Position numbers and translations under genes: made by a program. A model generated the notes under the pieces. That model saw only the letters and a list, made by a program, of their open reading frames with translations. It searched no databases and was not told the DNA's origin. From Epulopiscium sp. Nele67-Bin005 (lineage in GTDB: Bacteria; Bacillota; Clostridia; Lachnospirales; Cellulosilyticaceae), in contig LNZR01000080.1 of NCBI GenBank assembly GCA_002007365.1, positions 1-64,000 on the forward strand: a stretch of 64,000 bases of DNA, in the 5' to 3' direction. Positions 19,837-30,700 of this stretch are shown in pieces. Positions within the stretch are counted from its first letter, which is position 1. Each line of letters opens with the position of its first letter.

Positions 19837-21279
19837 ATGAAAAAGATGGCAATAGTGGCTGGGGTATTACTACTTAATATGCCAGCAGTTATGGCGACAA
19901 CTGATGAAGTTATGGCTACAGCCGATGAAGTTATGGCTACAGCTGATGAAGTGACAGCGCCAACTAATAATTTTACTCACTTAACGAAAGGTATGTGGTT
20001 ACAGCGTGGAGGAGAAAGTTATTATTGTAATGAGTGGGGAGTAACAGTAACAGGAATAAATGTTATAGAGGGTAAACTATATAATTTTGGAGATGATGGA
20101 AAACAAGTAACAGGATTGTTAGAAACATCAGAAGGGCTACAAATATTTTTGCCAGAAGGAACAGCAGAGGGATTGGTGGAATACCTTGAGGACACATATT
20201 TTGTAGGGTCAGATTATATGCTACAGACTGGTATGCAAGAGTTTAACGGGCAAACTTACTATTTCGACAATGTAACTTATAAACTATCAACAGGCATAGT
20301 CCACGATGGTGAAAACTTTAAGTTATTAGTTGATACAGGTTCAGTTAGTGCAGGAATTGTTGAATACCAAGGAGATTATTATTTTATTGATGAATATTTA
20401 AACTTACATTCAGGGTTACAACAAGTTGATGAAAAAGTATTTTTATTCGACCAAGAAACTTTTGTAATGAAAACTGGCTGGCAAGAAGTAAACGGAGAAC
20501 AAGTTTATATAGATCCAGAAGTTGGTTTGGCAGTAGATGGCTGGACTACAATTGGAGGAGAAACTTATTATTTTCAAGATGGTAGCTTGGCCAATGGAAT
20601 TGTTGATATTAATGGTTTGGAATATGCATTTGAAAATGGTGTAGGAAAATTTGGACTTCAGAATATAGATGGAAACTACTATTACTTTTTAGATGAAGGT
20701 GGAACTTATAAAGGTGGTTGTAGTATTGATGGGCAATCATACTTTTTTAAAGAAGATGGAATTGGAGCAATTGGATATTATACAATTGAAGGAAAATTAT
20801 ATTATTTTTATGAAGATGCAACATTAGCCACAAATACAACTATAGGAATGTATACTGCAAATGAGTATGGTGCTTTAACTAAAATGGCTGCAAATTGGGA
20901 TAATTTAGGATACCATTTGGAATCGATTTTAGATCAATATGGATATACTCCAGAACGAGCAACTGCTGCTGTAAGAGATTTGATGAAGTATAAATATTAT
21001 ACTGAACCAGCAACTACAGTTGATGGAGCAATATTTGCAATCAACAATAAAAACGGGGCTTGCTATCACCATGCAGCTTTGGCATATGAATTAATTACTT
21101 ATATGGGATACGAGGCACATTATATTGTTGGAATTGGGCGATTAGCTAGTGAACATGCTTGGGTAGCAGTGTATTATCCAGATGAGGGTTGGTTCTATCA
21201 TGATCCAATTTATCAATCAGCTAGATATACAGAACAACAAATAATAAATTTAGGCTACAAATGGGACAGAAATTATTAA
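19837..21279 (+). CDS. Secreted cell-wall-binding-repeat protein with C-terminal transglutaminase-like domain; start corrected from 19822
   Basis: Signal peptide; many YYF..G/GW..I.G.TYYF repeats; Cys-His-Asp motif GACYHHAAL...EHAWVAVYY...HDPIYQ. Confidence 0.85.
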   Translation: MKKMAIVAGVLLLNMPAVMATTDEVMATADEVMATADEVTAPTNNFTHLTKGMWLQRGGESYYCNEWGVTVTGINVIEGKLYNFGDDGKQVTGLLETSEGLQIFLPEGTAEGLVEYLEDTYFVGSDYMLQTGMQEFNGQTYYFDNVTYKLSTGIVHDGENFKLLVDTGSVSAGIVEYQGDYYFIDEYLNLHSGLQQVDEKVFLFDQETFVMKTGWQEVNGEQVYIDPEVGLAVDGWTTIGGETYYFQDGSLANGIVDINGLEYAFENGVGKFGLQNIDGNYYYFLDEGGTYKGGCSIDGQSYFFKEDGIGAIGYYTIEGKLYYFYEDATLATNTTIGMYTANEYGALTKMAANWDNLGYHLESILDQYGYTPERATAAVRDLMKYKYYTEPATTVDGAIFAINNKNGACYHHAALAYELITYMGYEAHYIVGIGRLASEHAWVAVYYPDEGWFYHDPIYQSARYTEQQIINLGYKWDRNY

Positions 21280-21298
21280 ATTGAATTGAGGTTTAAAC

Positions 21299-22717
21299 AT
21301 GATATTTAGCTCGATAAGTTTTATATTTTTATACCTTCCTATAGTATTTATAATTTATATGTTGTTACCAAACTTACAGTTAAAAAATAAGTTTTTGATG
21401 ATAGCAAGTTTGTTATTTTATGCATGGGGAGAACCTATTTACATTTTTCTGATGTTAATATTGGTGTTTATCAATTGGCGATACGGGATAAAAATCCACG
21501 AAAATCGACATTTAAGAACTCAATTTGTAAAAGAAGCTGTCATAATAAATATTGGATTATTGTTTATATTTAAGTATATGGGATTTTGTGTGGAAGTGAT
21601 AAATTCAATTTTATCTACACAACTACCAGTTCCAGACTTACGTTTACCAATAGGAATATCATTTTTTACATTCCAAGCACTTTCTTACATTATAGATGTA
21701 AAACGAGAAGATGCAGAGGTTCAGAAGAGTTATTTTGATTTATTATTATACATTACTCTTTTCCCTCAACTAATAGCTGGACCTATAGTAAAATATCATG
21801 ATATTTCAATTCAATTAAATGAAAGAACAATTACAACAGATAAAATTGCAAAAGGAATACGCCGATTTATTATTGGACTAACGAAAAAGGTTGTTATTGC
21901 TAACAATATGGGTCTGATAGCAGATACTATTTTTAGTAGTAACTTAACAGAATTAAACTTTGTTTCAGCATGGATTGGAGCAATTGCGTATGTTTTCCAA
22001 ATTTATTTTGATTTTAGTGGTTATACAGATATGGCCATTGGAATTGGAGGTATGTTTGGGTTTATGATTAAAGAAAACTTCAATTATCCACTAATGGCAA
22101 CAAGTATTAAAGAATTTTGGAGAAGATGGCATATATCGCTATCAACTTGGTTTAGAGAATACTTATACATTCCATTAGGCGGGAATAGAGAAGGGGCAAG
22201 ACGTACTTATATTAATCAATTTATAGTTTTTTTAGCAACAGGATTATGGCATGGGGCAAACTTTACATTTATAGTATGGGGTCTAATGCATGGATTATTT
22301 TTGGTTTTGGAAACAACAGGAATTATTAAAATTGATAAAATCAAAAATAATTTTATAAAACGTATATATACTTTATTAATAGTTACACTATTATTTGTAC
22401 TGTTTAGAGCAGATACGTTAACATATGGAATAGGATATATTGGAGTAATGTTTTTTGAATTTGACATGGCAAACAGTGTAGTAGGATTAAATTTTATGAC
22501 TCCGTATATAATTACAATTTTCATAATAGCGTTTATTGCATCAACAGATATTTTAAAACGAGTGCAAGTAATATTGACAAAATCTGATTATTTCCTATTC
22601 TTGCATAAAGATTTTTGGGAAAGGAGTACGTATATAGTGACCTTCGGTTTGTATATTTATAACATTTTAATATTAGCATCAAACGCCTATAATCCATTTA
22701 TATATTTTCAATTTTAA
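21299..22717 (+). CDS. MBOAT-family O-acyltransferase (AlgI/DltB-like)
   Basis: FFTFQALSYIIDVKR...QIYFDFSGYTDMAIGIG...FWRRWHISLSTWFREYLYIPLGGNR...TGLWHGANFTFIVWGLMHG. Confidence 0.94.
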   Translation: MIFSSISFIFLYLPIVFIIYMLLPNLQLKNKFLMIASLLFYAWGEPIYIFLMLILVFINWRYGIKIHENRHLRTQFVKEAVIINIGLLFIFKYMGFCVEVINSILSTQLPVPDLRLPIGISFFTFQALSYIIDVKREDAEVQKSYFDLLLYITLFPQLIAGPIVKYHDISIQLNERTITTDKIAKGIRRFIIGLTKKVVIANNMGLIADTIFSSNLTELNFVSAWIGAIAYVFQIYFDFSGYTDMAIGIGGMFGFMIKENFNYPLMATSIKEFWRRWHISLSTWFREYLYIPLGGNREGARRTYINQFIVFLATGLWHGANFTFIVWGLMHGLFLVLETTGIIKIDKIKNNFIKRIYTLLIVTLLFVLFRADTLTYGIGYIGVMFFEFDMANSVVGLNFMTPYIITIFIIAFIASTDILKRVQVILTKSDYFLFLHKDFWERSTYIVTFGLYIYNILILASNAYNPFIYFQF

Positions 22718-22750
22718 AGGGGGTGATGCCGAATAAATAGGAGCGCCATA

Positions 22751-24091
22751 ATGAAAACAATGGGACAAAAGTTTTATATAGCAGTATTTTTAATGATAAG
22801 TTGTATACCTGTTTTAACTATGCCTTTTGTGAAATTTGAAGGAAGTTATACAGTTATGAGTAATAAAGCCAAAAAGCCAGAAGTTATAAGTGGTGGACAG
22901 TTGAATTTTCAATACTTTGAGGAATTAAACGATTATTTGGCTGATAACTTTAATGGGAGAGAAGCATTAATTGAAGCAAATGCTACATTGATGGAAAATA
23001 TTTTTTCAACGAGTGCTGACTCTCAGGTTATTGTAGGGCAAAATGATTGGTTATATTTTAGTGCTACACTCCATGATTTTACAGGTAAAAATTTATTAAC
23101 TGATATAGAAATAAGACAAATTGCAAAAATATTGAGTCTAATCGCTGAATATGTGCAAAGTGAAGGTGCAAAATTTATTTTTACAGTTGCACCTAATAAA
23201 AATTCGATTTATCCAGAAAATATGCCAGCTAATTATTTAGCAAGCAATCAATTGACTAATGCTCAACAATTAACACCATATCTTGACCCAAGTTATTATG
23301 TGGATTTGTTTAAGATTTTAGATGACAGTGAAGAGATTACCTATTTAAAAAGGGACTCACACTGGAATAATTATGGAGCGTATTTAGGATTTTTAGCAAT
23401 TATGGATAAATTAGAATTAGAAACAAATTTTAATATATTAAATAAAGAAGTAAGGCAAGAATTTGAAGCTGATTTAGAAGGTATGTTATACCCTGCAAGT
23501 GGTCATTTTGACGAGCAAGTTTATTATACTTTTGATACGGATTTTGAATTTTTGACAAGATTTAAGACGGTAGAAGACATCATAATTCAGACAGAAAGCC
23601 CAACCGGAACAAACCGAATGATAGTTTTTAGGGACTCATTTGGAAACGCCTTATTAGATTTTTTTGCTAGACAGTTTGAATATTTGGAGTTTAGCCGTGC
23701 AGTACCTTACCAAGTTTTTAACGCAGCAGAGATGGACTATGTTGTAATCGAAATTGTAGAAAGAAACTTGGGGAATTTATTACAAACTGCTCCTATTATG
23801 CCATCTATTTTACGAGAGAGCAATTTTGACCAAGACTATTTAATTGCTGAAAATGTTACTTTTAACTTTGAAGAAAGAAATGATTTAAAGCAAGTATATG
23901 GCTACTTTGAAATTGACCCTCAAATAGAAGTGGAGCAAATCGAATTAATATTACACGATGGCAGTATATTTGAAGCGTTTCCAATTTTGGAGAGCAAGTT
24001 AAATTTAGAAAGTAGTGAAGGAATACAAGGTTTTTCGTTGTATTTATCGCCAGAACTTTCATTTGAAAATATGATTGTAAAATATAGATAA
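22751..24091 (+). CDS. SGNH/AlgJ-AlgX-like (DHHW) protein paired with MBOAT
   Basis: DSHWNNYGAYLGF and FRDSFGNALLDFFARQFE motifs; N-terminal membrane anchor. Confidence 0.8.
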   Translation: MKTMGQKFYIAVFLMISCIPVLTMPFVKFEGSYTVMSNKAKKPEVISGGQLNFQYFEELNDYLADNFNGREALIEANATLMENIFSTSADSQVIVGQNDWLYFSATLHDFTGKNLLTDIEIRQIAKILSLIAEYVQSEGAKFIFTVAPNKNSIYPENMPANYLASNQLTNAQQLTPYLDPSYYVDLFKILDDSEEITYLKRDSHWNNYGAYLGFLAIMDKLELETNFNILNKEVRQEFEADLEGMLYPASGHFDEQVYYTFDTDFEFLTRFKTVEDIIIQTESPTGTNRMIVFRDSFGNALLDFFARQFEYLEFSRAVPYQVFNAAEMDYVVIEIVERNLGNLLQTAPIMPSILRESNFDQDYLIAENVTFNFEERNDLKQVYGYFEIDPQIEVEQIELILHDGSIFEAFPILESKLNLESSEGIQGFSLYLSPELSFENMIVKYR

Positions 24092-24109
24092 CCTTTGGAG
24101 GATAAGAAT

Positions 24110-24613
24110 ATGAGAAAATTATTAGCAGGATTAGCATTAGGAACATTATTAGTAGGAAGCACACCAACACACGCATTTTCATTTACTAGCTGGTGGTCAC
24201 AACCTGCACAAACAGCAGTAGCATCAACACAAGTAACAGTAAATGAAGTAACGTTAGAAGTAGGAGCAAACTTTACTAGTGAAGTAGCATATGCAGTAGG
24301 AACACCAGTAAGTGTAGTAGAAGCGCCAAGTTGTCATTTTGAAGGAACAGATACAATTTACACATACGAAGATTTTGCAGTGTACACGTACCAACAAGAT
24401 GGAGCAAACAAAATCTATATCATTGAGATGTTCACAGAAAATGTAGCAACACCAGAAGGAGCTACTGTAGGAATGACAGTTGAGCAAGTAGCAGAATTAC
24501 ACGGAACAGGATACACAAGAGAAGGAAACTTAGTAACATATAGCGATGATGTAGCAAACACAGCATTTTATGTAAACGAGTACAACGTAGTAACAGGAAT
24601 TGAAATTTTTTAA
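24110..24613 (+). CDS. Small secreted protein, hypothetical; start corrected from 24095
   Basis: Signal peptide MRKLLAGLALGTLLVGSTPTHA; SD ggaggat; C-terminal VGMTVEQVAELHGTGYTREGNLVTYS. Confidence 0.65.
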   Translation: MRKLLAGLALGTLLVGSTPTHAFSFTSWWSQPAQTAVASTQVTVNEVTLEVGANFTSEVAYAVGTPVSVVEAPSCHFEGTDTIYTYEDFAVYTYQQDGANKIYIIEMFTENVATPEGATVGMTVEQVAELHGTGYTREGNLVTYSDDVANTAFYVNEYNVVTGIEIF

Positions 24614-24644
24614 TTCCATTTAATAAGGAAGAAACTCATAAAAA

Positions 24645-24680
24645 GCAGATTATAAATTAAAGTTTATAGTCTGTTTTTTT
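24645..24680 (+). terminator. Rho-independent terminator
   Basis: cagattataaa-ttaaag-tttatagtctgttttttt. Confidence 0.85.
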
Positions 24681-24773
24681 GTATAAAAAAATAAATAAAA
24701 AATTTTTAAAAGATGTATATATCTTGAAAAAGATGGCTAGACTCTACATAACAATATTAGGAGAGAGGGAGAA

Positions 24774-27725
24774 ATGGCAAATGTACTTCAGGATAATTCT
24801 AACGAGTTATCAATAATAAATTATAATAAGATTTTAGCAGTAATTACGGAAGAAATAGGGCAATTAGAGTTAGAAGCTACGGCAGATTTTATAGACTTAC
24901 ACCCTATATTGCGTTTTGTAAAACATATTTCGGCTAAGTTAGGAGCAGGAACTAATTATAATGCCTATGATATTTTAAAAATAGATAAAAATAAATCACC
25001 AAAAGTAATTTCTATCAATCATGAAAAGTATGAGGAATTTGCAAATATAATTAAAGAAGTTTCTAATAAAATATATATTAAAAATAACCATTTAATTAAA
25101 ATGAATTCTATAATGGATTTTCAAAAAAAGCAAATAAGTGAGTATAGATTTGGTTTGGAGCATAATTTTGTTGGAAAGAATTTTAGTAAATCTCAAGTTT
25201 CAATGATGGATAATTCAGCAACCAATAAGCGTTTAAGGGTGTCGAATGTAGAAATAAAACTACCAATTCAAGATATTGACCATAAATTAAAAGATAACAT
25301 TAAACAGGTGCTTGTTAAAAATAATGATCCTAGTGATATTGTAATAGAAGAAAAAGTACGTCTAATTGATGAGGGAAACTCAGAAGTTGAAGGAATAGTT
25401 GAACTGTTAAATGATGAAAGTTTGCCTAGAATTAGAAGAACACTTTCTTATATGTATATGATTTATTTATTGAGAAATAGTGATGATCATGAAAGTTTAA
25501 AATTAGCCAAAAATTATGTATTACGTATTTTAGATATAGAAAAATTTTTGAGTGAGTTAAATTTATCTTCAAATGAAGAGAGAGAAGTAAATCTTGGCAC
25601 AAATACTTATGATATATGTGATATTTTGTCAAGAGGCGATGCTTTTTCAGTGCTTCCGTTTATTGGCAAAATAGAAAAAGTATTATCCGAAGAAACAACA
25701 GATACCCACAAAACATTTAAGCTTGCAATTAGTATGAAATTAAATGGAGTGGTTCAAAACACTGGGTCTAATTCTAAATCGGCATTTGAATTTCACATAG
25801 AACAAATATTAAATCCAGAAATTTCAGATGAGGCACGTATAAAAAGATTTTTCTTATATAGTAGTCTATTTATTATGTTAGAGGATAAAGAGTATCCGTT
25901 TAGAGAGTATTGGGGAACTTTGAAAAAGGAAATTGAGGAACATGGTTTAAACGAAGTGGCAAAGTTTCTCATCAATATATATTTTGATAAAAATAGCGAA
26001 CATGGGAATAAATTAAATAAACAAATAAAAGGTTTGGAGCAGTATTTTAAAGGAACAGTATCAAATGAGAGAGAGTTTAAGGACATAGATTTGAGTTTAA
26101 ATTTACTTTTGTATAAAGGGATTTTAGCAGATGCTTGTGATGAAAACATCTTGAAACCTGTTAAAAATAATTGGCGAACACCCTATTTAAAATATGTTTC
26201 AGTGTTGAATGATGATGATAATGTAGGGACGCTTTTAAATATACCTCTTGAAGTTAAGTGGAAAACACAAAGTTTGTATGAAGATAATAAAGTTGATACG
26301 ATAAAAATGGACTATGATTTAAATAATATAAGTAGTTTACCTGTTGTAATTTATCCTAATATTGAAAGAACCAATGAGGATTTTTACGGACTTATCAATA
26401 AATCTTTAAATGGAAGATATCATGTTAGGTTACCTTATATGTTAGATGAAAAAGATGTTCTTGAGCAAAAAGGACTAATTAATGTACTTATATATAATAT
26501 TATCTCATATATGGTTGTGGATAAAATTTTGAGCTACTTAAATTTAATAAAAGATAAAAATTTGAAGGATACTGATGAAGTTCTTCCGACACAATTAGCT
26601 AAAAATTTATATATTCCAGTATTTAGAGTCCACACCGTGGAGCAGAAAAACTCAAATTCTAGGGCAGGTGCATATATGGGTAGGCTTGGAAAAATGTTAG
26701 CCCAACTATTAGCGATTGATTATAAGTCAAATTCTCAAGGGTTAATATGGAACAACTCTAAGCCAAACAGGTCTAGTTATGCAAATGCTCAAACTTCTTT
26801 GTATAGTAGGTTGCCAAAAAAATTTAAAACTAGTAAAGATATTAATATTAGAAAAATTGCAATAATTGTAGTTTCTAGTAGAAAGTGTGATGCAAAAAGA
26901 ACCGCTAAAAATCAAGACAACGAAATTTATTTATTGAGTGGAGAGGTTATTTTGTTTTCTAAACAGAGAGACAAAACTATTAATTGTGAGACTTACAAAA
27001 GTTTTTCAGATTATTATACTAAAGAACAATTATATAAATCGCCAGTAATTTTAAAAGATATAGTAAACGAAATTTATAAAAAAGGTTATAAGCGAATTCT
27101 TTATATATCACAAGCTCCGTATACTTCAAAATTGAACTTAACTACAAAAATTAAAAATGAGTATTTTATGAGTGATAGGTTGATGGAGGAAATATATCAA
27201 TTTGACAATATAAAGATTTATCCTTTGTATTTTGAAGAATATTCTTGTTTTGATTTTAAAGAAAAATCTGTGCAATCAAAAGATATTGCAGCATTATATA
27301 TTAATAATTCTTCAGAAATTGAGAAAATTTATTCATCTGAAAAACAATCCGTAATGGGAGTGTTAAACTTATATGCGGCAACTAATAGTAAGATGGGTTT
27401 TTATAATGGAGTAATATTATATTCTACTTTGATGAATATTTATAGAGAGCAGAAAATGAATGATGCGATAAATAATGATATGATAAATGAAGGAATTGGC
27501 AAAGATGCATTGACAGATATTATGATTTTACTACATTATGCAAGAGCAGAATCAAGCTTTGCAAGAACTATAAAAGTTAATCCATATGAAAATTTAATTG
27601 GTGATGAAAGTACACCAGCCAAAGCTATATTTGATTTTCAGATGGAATTGAATGTATATTTAAAAGTTAATATGTTGGCGTTATTAACAGATGTCAAAAA
27701 AATTATAGATAGGGGGGACCGATGA
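24774..27725 (+). CDS. 983-aa orphan protein, first gene of helicase cassette
   Basis: Long ORF with SD ggagagagggag; ATGA overlap with the next gene. No family recognised with confidence. Confidence 0.75.
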   Translation: MANVLQDNSNELSIINYNKILAVITEEIGQLELEATADFIDLHPILRFVKHISAKLGAGTNYNAYDILKIDKNKSPKVISINHEKYEEFANIIKEVSNKIYIKNNHLIKMNSIMDFQKKQISEYRFGLEHNFVGKNFSKSQVSMMDNSATNKRLRVSNVEIKLPIQDIDHKLKDNIKQVLVKNNDPSDIVIEEKVRLIDEGNSEVEGIVELLNDESLPRIRRTLSYMYMIYLLRNSDDHESLKLAKNYVLRILDIEKFLSELNLSSNEEREVNLGTNTYDICDILSRGDAFSVLPFIGKIEKVLSEETTDTHKTFKLAISMKLNGVVQNTGSNSKSAFEFHIEQILNPEISDEARIKRFFLYSSLFIMLEDKEYPFREYWGTLKKEIEEHGLNEVAKFLINIYFDKNSEHGNKLNKQIKGLEQYFKGTVSNEREFKDIDLSLNLLLYKGILADACDENILKPVKNNWRTPYLKYVSVLNDDDNVGTLLNIPLEVKWKTQSLYEDNKVDTIKMDYDLNNISSLPVVIYPNIERTNEDFYGLINKSLNGRYHVRLPYMLDEKDVLEQKGLINVLIYNIISYMVVDKILSYLNLIKDKNLKDTDEVLPTQLAKNLYIPVFRVHTVEQKNSNSRAGAYMGRLGKMLAQLLAIDYKSNSQGLIWNNSKPNRSSYANAQTSLYSRLPKKFKTSKDINIRKIAIIVVSSRKCDAKRTAKNQDNEIYLLSGEVILFSKQRDKTINCETYKSFSDYYTKEQLYKSPVILKDIVNEIYKKGYKRILYISQAPYTSKLNLTTKIKNEYFMSDRLMEEIYQFDNIKIYPLYFEEYSCFDFKEKSVQSKDIAALYINNSSEIEKIYSSEKQSVMGVLNLYAATNSKMGFYNGVILYSTLMNIYREQKMNDAINNDMINEGIGKDALTDIMILLHYARAESSFARTIKVNPYENLIGDESTPAKAIFDFQMELNVYLKVNMLALLTDVKKIIDRGDR

Positions 27726-30700
27726 GTAATCTAGGATTTGTATTTGAATTAGGGTTTAATATGGGGATTTTATCTTGTTTTGATAAAGATACTCAAAAGT
27801 ATTTTAGAACTTTTTTGCAAGATAATTGTTATTTACCGAGCAATGCATATTTAAGCGTTACGAAAAATGAAACTGATGAAAACCAAGAAAGAATTTTATG
27901 TGATGCAACAGATATGCTGTTATTTAAAGGAAAGTTATGTGGAGAAAACTTTTTTAATGAATGGATTAAAGCTAAATCTAAAATATCTTATGAAATTACT
28001 TACTTTCAGGCTAATTTTAATCAGGTTTTTTATGAACAATCTATATTAGGTAAGCAACAATATTACCCAGATTTAGTAAAACATCAATTACAAGTTGAGC
28101 TATCTAATTCCGAAATTGAGGGGTTGTTAAAGAAAGGAGAAATGTTTAATGCTGATACAATAATTTTGATTAAAAGTAGAGGGAAGTATCATCTTTGCGT
28201 AATTGATAATGCAATTGGGCTGAGAAATTGTATAGATATAGAAGATTTTGAGCAGATAAAAATAGTTTTGAATGATGCGATTTATACCAGAAGAGCAAAA
28301 AGCAGTTTTAGTAATTTATCTGTAGACCCTATTTCAGAATTAGATTTAGAGCTAGAAAAAAACTTGGGTTCATTTATGGAAGGCCTTGCCACTAAAGATA
28401 AGCCTCTATTTAAAATGGTTCAGGCTGGAAGTTATGCTAATAGTTTTCTTAAACTTCTTAAAGTACATCGAAAAGATATTTATGAAAATTTAGAAAGTAT
28501 TTGTGTGGTGGGATATACAGATGAGGAAGTTAGTAGTATAAATTTAAATCTCAGTCAATCAAATGTTTTGGCAACTTGCAAGGAAATCTACACCCATGTT
28601 CAAAATAGAGAAGAAGATAAAACCTATTTAGATAAAGTTTTTAATAGGATAAAACGAAATTTTGGTAAATTATTTGATGTATCTCAAAAGGAATTAACGA
28701 AATTTGAGCAAACATCTAATTCTACAAGTGAAATTAATATTTCAGAAAAAATTGAGGGTTTTCAAAATTCAGCTAGGAACTTTAATTACAACGGAGAAAT
28801 TGATACTTTTAGAAATATTCATGCAAAAATAATTAAAAAATATCTTTATGATAAGGATAAATTTTTATTATTTTTAACTGGAAACCCTGGAATTGGTAAG
28901 ACAACAGCTGTAATAGATTTTTTGAAAAATGATTTGAAAAATGATGGCTATTTATTTTTGTATTTAAGTCCAAGAACTCAAGTGAATAAAGATGTTGAAG
29001 AAAAATTTTTAGACGAAAATTCAAATATGTACAATGATACTTCCGTTTATTTGACAACTAATAGTCAAGATGAATGTAATAATGGTGATATTGTTAATTT
29101 TAGAGCCAATAATCAGACTCCATTTTTAGAAGTTAAATCTCCAATTAAATTTTTACCTTTGGATAGAGAACGAAATTCAGTTCGACAAAAATCAAAAAAT
29201 TTAGTTCCTTTAAATGATGGGATTATGCAAGTTAAAGAAATTTCTAAATCTGGAGTTATAAAGCGTTTAGCAACAGGCATAAAAAAAGTTATAAGTAGTA
29301 AGTTAAGTAATCAAATTGTTGCAACTGCTACAATTCAATCTTTAAAAAAGGTTGCTCGCATCAAAACTACAGCTAAAAATTTAAAAATAATATTTGATAC
29401 TTTTTATAATGAAAGAACTAATATGATTGATGAAAAAAAAGCTGAAGAATTTATAACTAGATTTCCAAATATAGTTATAATGATTGATGAAATAACTGGA
29501 GATGAAAGTGGAGTAGCTTTTTTGGACGAGCTTATAAGAATTTTTATTCACCAGCTACATGATGAATTGCCAGTTCGTTTGCAGGCTCAATTAAATTTAA
29601 AAATTATAGTGGCTGACGCATCTATTACAAATAATGATTTAATAGATAAGCATATGCATTGTAGTCGAGCAACTAATGATAAAATTTATTTTCAAAAAAC
29701 AGCTGAGGATAGGGCTAAACCTTTGGAAGAAATAGATTTTTTATTTAGAGAAAAGTATAAATCTGTTTGTATTAATACTAATTCGTTTCCTGCCAAACTG
29801 CTAAATATAAATTATAATATTATTATGCAAACTAGAGAAATAAAAGGAAGTAAAGATTATTTTCCACAGGAATTAAAGGACACTCTAAATAATAAGATTG
29901 TGAATAAAGCTTTAGAGTTATATTTGGGAATGACGGAAAAATATCAGATTATCATTTATATTCAAGATATTAGTAGGCTTAGACAGGTTGAAGAACAGTT
30001 GAGAATATTATATAAGCAAGCAACTAAGGAAAATTTATTTCCCGAAAAAGATTATATAATGATTAATTCTACTCTAACAGAAAAGCAAAAAGATACTATT
30101 ATGAAGGTTAAAAATAGTGCAAAATTTGTATTAATAACATCTTCTGCAAGTAGGGGGGTATCTTTTGAAAATACTACGCATATACTAGTTGATGTCCCAA
30201 AGTTTAACATAGAGCAAAACTTGATGGAAATTTTGCAACTAATATACAGAGGGCGTGGAAACAAAACTATTGATGAGGAGCAAGAAAAGTATATTCATTT
30301 TTATATTAGTGATGTTTTGTATCATAAAGGTGAGATTGTAGAGGTAAGCAAGCAACGTCATATGATAAGTATTTTCACTTTGCTTATATTGCTTAAGATT
30401 AGTATTTCAACACGTATCAAAGGAAGCGAATTGATTAATAATGAACATATATCTATAATTCCGATAGGGTCAAAGGGAGTAAATGGGATTGGAAATACTC
30501 TAATTGAAAATTTGGCTATATTAGTTTCTAAATTAAAAATGGAGTACCGTAGAGATTTTAAAAATTTTGAGATACAAGTTTTATATAACAAGTTAGAGTC
30601 AATTTTAAATAATGTTACTTTTAATACAACTGAAATTTTTAATAATTATAAAATGGATAAAATTGTATATGAGTTTAAATCGTTGTGGAATAAAGGAATA

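Noticed and set aside
23862-24182. Minus-strand ORFs at 23862-24182 and 23920-24162
   Set aside because: Antisense to the SGNH gene and the start of the secreted protein; overlapping each other in different frames.
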